Shown here: positions 61,996 to 64,000 of the stretch, piece after piece
Numbering within the stretch: position 1 is the stretch's first letter
How the letters are laid out: each line of letters opens with the position of its first letter
Source of the DNA: Pontibacter cellulosilyticus
GTDB taxonomy: Bacteria; Bacteroidota; Bacteroidia; Cytophagales; Hymenobacteraceae
Length of the DNA: 64,000 nt
Direction: 5' to 3'
NCBI RefSeq assembly: GCF_014306105.1
Contig: NZ_JACRVF010000007.1
Span: 62,001 to 126,000 of the forward strand
Position numbers and translations under genes: made by a program
Notes under the pieces: model-generated
What the model was told of the DNA's origin: nothing
The model's database searches: none
Seen by the model: the letters and a program-made list of their open reading frames with translations, nothing else

Positions 61996-63435
61996 ATGCA
62001 ACGCACAAAAGTAAAAGATCTGCTACAGGGTGCCGAGGTAGACAAAGAAGTTCTGCTAAAAGGCTGGGTGCGCACTAAGCGCGGGAACAAGTTTGTGAAT
62101 TTTATCGCCGTGAACGACGGCTCTACGATAAATAATTTGCAGGTAGTGGCCGATGCCGAGAAGTTTAGCGAAGAGACATTAAAAGATGTTACTACGGGTG
62201 CCGCCATCGCCGTAACAGGCACGTTGGTTGCCTCTCAGGGCAAAGGACAGGCTTACGAGGTACAGGCATCAAGTATAGAAGTACTGGGAAAAGCCGACCC
62301 GGAGACTTATCCGCTTCAGAAGAAGGCGCACTCGCTGGAGTTTTTGCGTGAGATTGCGCACCTGCGCTTCCGTACAAACACGTTTGGCGCTGTATTCCGT
62401 GTGCGTAACGCTATGGCTTTTGCCGTGCACAAGTTCTTTAACGAGAACGGATTCGTTTACGTGCATACGCCTATCATCACCGCTTCTGACGCAGAGGGTG
62501 CAGGTGAGATGTTTCAGGTAACCACGATGGACCTAAACAACCCTCCGCGCACTGAGGATGGCAACATTAATTTTGAAGAGGATTTCTTCGGCCGCTCTAC
62601 AAACCTGACTGTATCGGGCCAGATGGAAGGCGAAGTGGCTGCCATGGCACTGAGCGATATTTATACTTTCGGTCCGACTTTCCGTGCCGAGAATTCCAAC
62701 ACCACGCGCCACCTGGCAGAATTCTGGATGATTGAGCCGGAGATGGCTTTCTACGACCTGAAGATGAATGCTGACCTGGCCGAGGAGTTTATCAAGTATA
62801 TCATCCGTTACGCGCTGGAGAACAACCGCGAGGATATTGAGTTCCTAGCACAAAGACAGGCAGAGGAAGACAAGAGCAAGCCGCAGAACGAACGCCAGGA
62901 GATGACACTGATCGAGAAACTGGAGTTTGTGGTTAACAATGACTTTGAACGCATCACGTACACCGAGGCCATTGATATTCTGCTCAACTCAAATCACTAT
63001 AAGAAAAAGAAATTCCAGTTCGACGTGAAATGGGGTGTTGACCTGCAGAGTGAGCACGAGCGTTACCTGGTGGAGAAGCACTTTAAAAAGCCGGTGATCG
63101 TAATGGATTACCCTAAGGATATAAAGTCTTTCTACATGCGCCAGAACGACGACGGCAAAACCGTAGCGGCTATGGATATTTTGGCTCCGGGTATCGGAGA
63201 AATTGTAGGTGGCTCGCAGCGTGAGGAGCGTATGGACATCCTGATTGAGCGCATGAAGGCCGTAGGCATTAACCCGGACGACATGTGGTGGTTCCTGGAT
63301 ACCCGCCGTTTCGGTGGATGTCCGCATGCAGGCTTCGGATTGGGCTTTGAGCGTATGGTGCAGTTCGTAACGGGCATGGGTAACATTAGAGACGTAATTC
63401 CTTTCCCGAGAACACCGCAGAACGCAGAGTTTTAA
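61996..63435 (+). CDS. asnS: Asparaginyl-tRNA synthetase
   Basis: The 479-residue class IIb synthetase has an N-terminal OB-fold anticodon-binding domain (about 1-120; [21 protein letters not shown]) and the catalytic domain with motif 2 ([21 protein letters not shown]) and motif 3 ([12 protein letters not shown]). The residues distinguishing Asn from Asp enzymes are consistent with AsnRS (for example [16 protein letters not shown]). Complete; divergent from rpoN across 273 bases. Confidence 0.97.
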   Translation: MQRTKVKDLLQGAEVDKEVLLKGWVRTKRGNKFVNFIAVNDGSTINNLQVVADAEKFSEETLKDVTTGAAIAVTGTLVASQGKGQAYEVQASSIEVLGKADPETYPLQKKAHSLEFLREIAHLRFRTNTFGAVFRVRNAMAFAVHKFFNENGFVYVHTPIITASDAEGAGEMFQVTTMDLNNPPRTEDGNINFEEDFFGRSTNLTVSGQMEGEVAAMALSDIYTFGPTFRAENSNTTRHLAEFWMIEPEMAFYDLKMNADLAEEFIKYIIRYALENNREDIEFLAQRQAEEDKSKPQNERQEMTLIEKLEFVVNNDFERITYTEAIDILLNSNHYKKKKFQFDVKWGVDLQSEHERYLVEKHFKKPVIVMDYPKDIKSFYMRQNDDGKTVAAMDILAPGIGEIVGGSQREERMDILIERMKAVGINPDDMWWFLDTRRFGGCPHAGFGLGFERMVQFVTGMGNIRDVIPFPRTPQNAEF

Positions 63436-63455
63436 GAATTTTATACTTACAGAAG

Positions 63456-63480
63456 AGCCCGGCTATACTTTGGTCGGGCT
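63456..63480 (+). terminator. Terminator of asnS with TATACTT in the loop
   Basis: AGCCCG/CGGGCT stem, whose loop region contains TATACTT; followed by eight T. Confidence 0.78.
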
Positions 63481-63550
63481 TTTTTTGTGGCACCGACATC
63501 ACAGAACAGATTTTACCTTATATTCATCATTGATAACTATGTGATGCTAT

Positions 63551-64000
63551 ATGAGGAAATTTTATACCCTACTTTTCGCTGTGCTAGTGGTAACAGGTTC
63601 TGCTTTCGCCCAAACAGAATTCTCCAGCTTTCAGGTGCCATTCAGGTCGGCTGAGTATTTGAAGTCTTCTGTTTCTGCTGACGGCGAGATCTGCCTTTAT
63701 GCTTATAGCCAAAACCTTATACACCTGCTGCACCTCGACAGCAACGGACAGGTAAAAGCGCGTGCGTCTAACACAGCACCGCTGGGTGCAATGCCGCAAC
63801 TCCTCGGCGACCTCCCGCTCCGGGATAAATTTGTATACTTTGAGCGCAGAAACGGCCCTAACGGGGAAAAAATACAGCCATTTTACCTTAACAAGGCTGA
63901 TGGCAGGCTGCTACACGCCGAGGAAGCCGATCTGCCACTAGACCCGCGCAGCCAACTCCTGCAGGCCTTTACCTCCGACAGCACGTTTTATGCCTTGTAC
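63551..64000 (+). CDS. Exported protein, 3' end cut by the window
   Basis: An ATG frame is open from 63551 to the window edge (150 codons). The first 20 residues form a signal peptide (MRKFYTLLFAVLVV, ending AFAQ). The rest has short beta-strand segments with YERRNGPNGEK, FYLNKADGRLLHAEE and repeated YAYSQNLIHLLHLDSNG-like units, suggesting a beta-propeller or similar repeat fold. No family can be assigned from the fragment. Confidence 0.65.
   Translation, partial: MRKFYTLLFAVLVVTGSAFAQTEFSSFQVPFRSAEYLKSSVSADGEICLYAYSQNLIHLLHLDSNGQVKARASNTAPLGAMPQLLGDLPLRDKFVYFERRNGPNGEKIQPFYLNKADGRLLHAEEADLPLDPRSQLLQAFTSDSTFYALY

Larger units (their letters stand above)
1170..63840. repeat. Dispersed heptamer AAGTATA / TATACTT, about 135 copies
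   Basis: A manual scan found about 74 TATACTT and about 62 AAGTATA on the given strand, from 1170-1176 to 63834-63840. Chance at this base composition is roughly 9 in total. Copies occur in almost every gene and many intergenic spaces, often extended as CAAGTATAAA or CTATACTT. Counts are by eye and may be off by some 10. Confidence 0.85.

Noticed and set aside
1170-63840. AAGTATA as a polar chromosome motif (Chi or KOPS type)
   Set aside because: Orientation is nearly even over 64 kb, whereas such motifs are strongly skewed within a replichore. Not excluded if the window spans the origin or terminus, for which there is no sign.
1170-63840. AAGTATA as a promoter element
   Set aside because: Most copies are inside genes in both directions, and the real -7 elements seen read TAnnTTTG.

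Overview
The window comes from a Bacteroidota chromosome, most likely order Cytophagales and close to Pontibacter/Hymenobacteraceae (inference from gene content, not a database match). Supporting signs are three type IX secretion (T9SS) substrates with C-terminal sorting domains, many lipoproteins and TonB/outer-membrane proteins, DUF5916, DUF4856, DUF4142, DUF349 and DUF2795 proteins, EttA, a GroES-like co-chaperone, and Bacteroidota-type promoters (TTG, about 19-21 nt, TAnnTTTG). No rRNA, tRNA, CRISPR array, prophage, transposase or origin was seen.

Layout. 1-13 kb: a secreted subtilisin-like protease, a small lipoprotein, a DUF5916 outer-membrane protein, an S41-like protease with a TPR tail, a GroES-like protein with a lipoprotein partner, homogentisate dioxygenase and a C-terminal processing protease. 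13.2-20.4 kb: a co-oriented cassette (DUF4856 lipoprotein, imelysin-family lipoprotein, HTTM/vitamin-K gamma-carboxylase-like membrane protein, TonB-dependent receptor, small lipoprotein, DUF2231 membrane protein). It starts from a promoter bracketed by two similar palindromic operators, and looks like a metal-regulated, probably iron-related, uptake system. 20.4-28.8 kb: ruvX-def, alpha/beta hydrolases (one RsbQ/KAI2-like), an exported HIT protein, a zinc-protease-like protein and lepB. 29-34 kb: a zinc phospholipase C/P1-nuclease-like protein, a Kir-type potassium channel overlapping a FemAB/GNAT-type acyltransferase, and a class C beta-lactamase-family hydrolase. 34-45 kb: ettA, DUF349, DUF2795, an orphan ABC ATPase, ispD, a Vat-type xenobiotic acetyltransferase, queA, a MacB-type permease, a LOG-family protein and an AraC regulator. 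45-64 kb: secreted proteins including a gliding-motility (CHU_C) protein with five tandem repeats, DUF202, uvrA, two DUF4142 lipoproteins, a PaaG-like enoyl-CoA hydratase, a T9SS type A protein, a PAP2-like protein, rpoN, asnS and a gene cut by the window end.

The strongest unexplained signal is not a gene. The heptamer AAGTATA (or its complement TATACTT) occurs about 135 times by manual scan of both strands, against roughly 9 expected. It lies in coding sequence in several reading frames, in both orientations, and repeatedly as inverted pairs or loops in transcription terminators. This pattern resembles the DNA-uptake sequences of Neisseria and Pasteurellaceae. Other non-coding structure includes a nested inverted-repeat element after the ABC ATPase gene, a REP-like palindrome before the AraC gene, tandem hairpins before the LOG gene, and two unlisted small ORFs.
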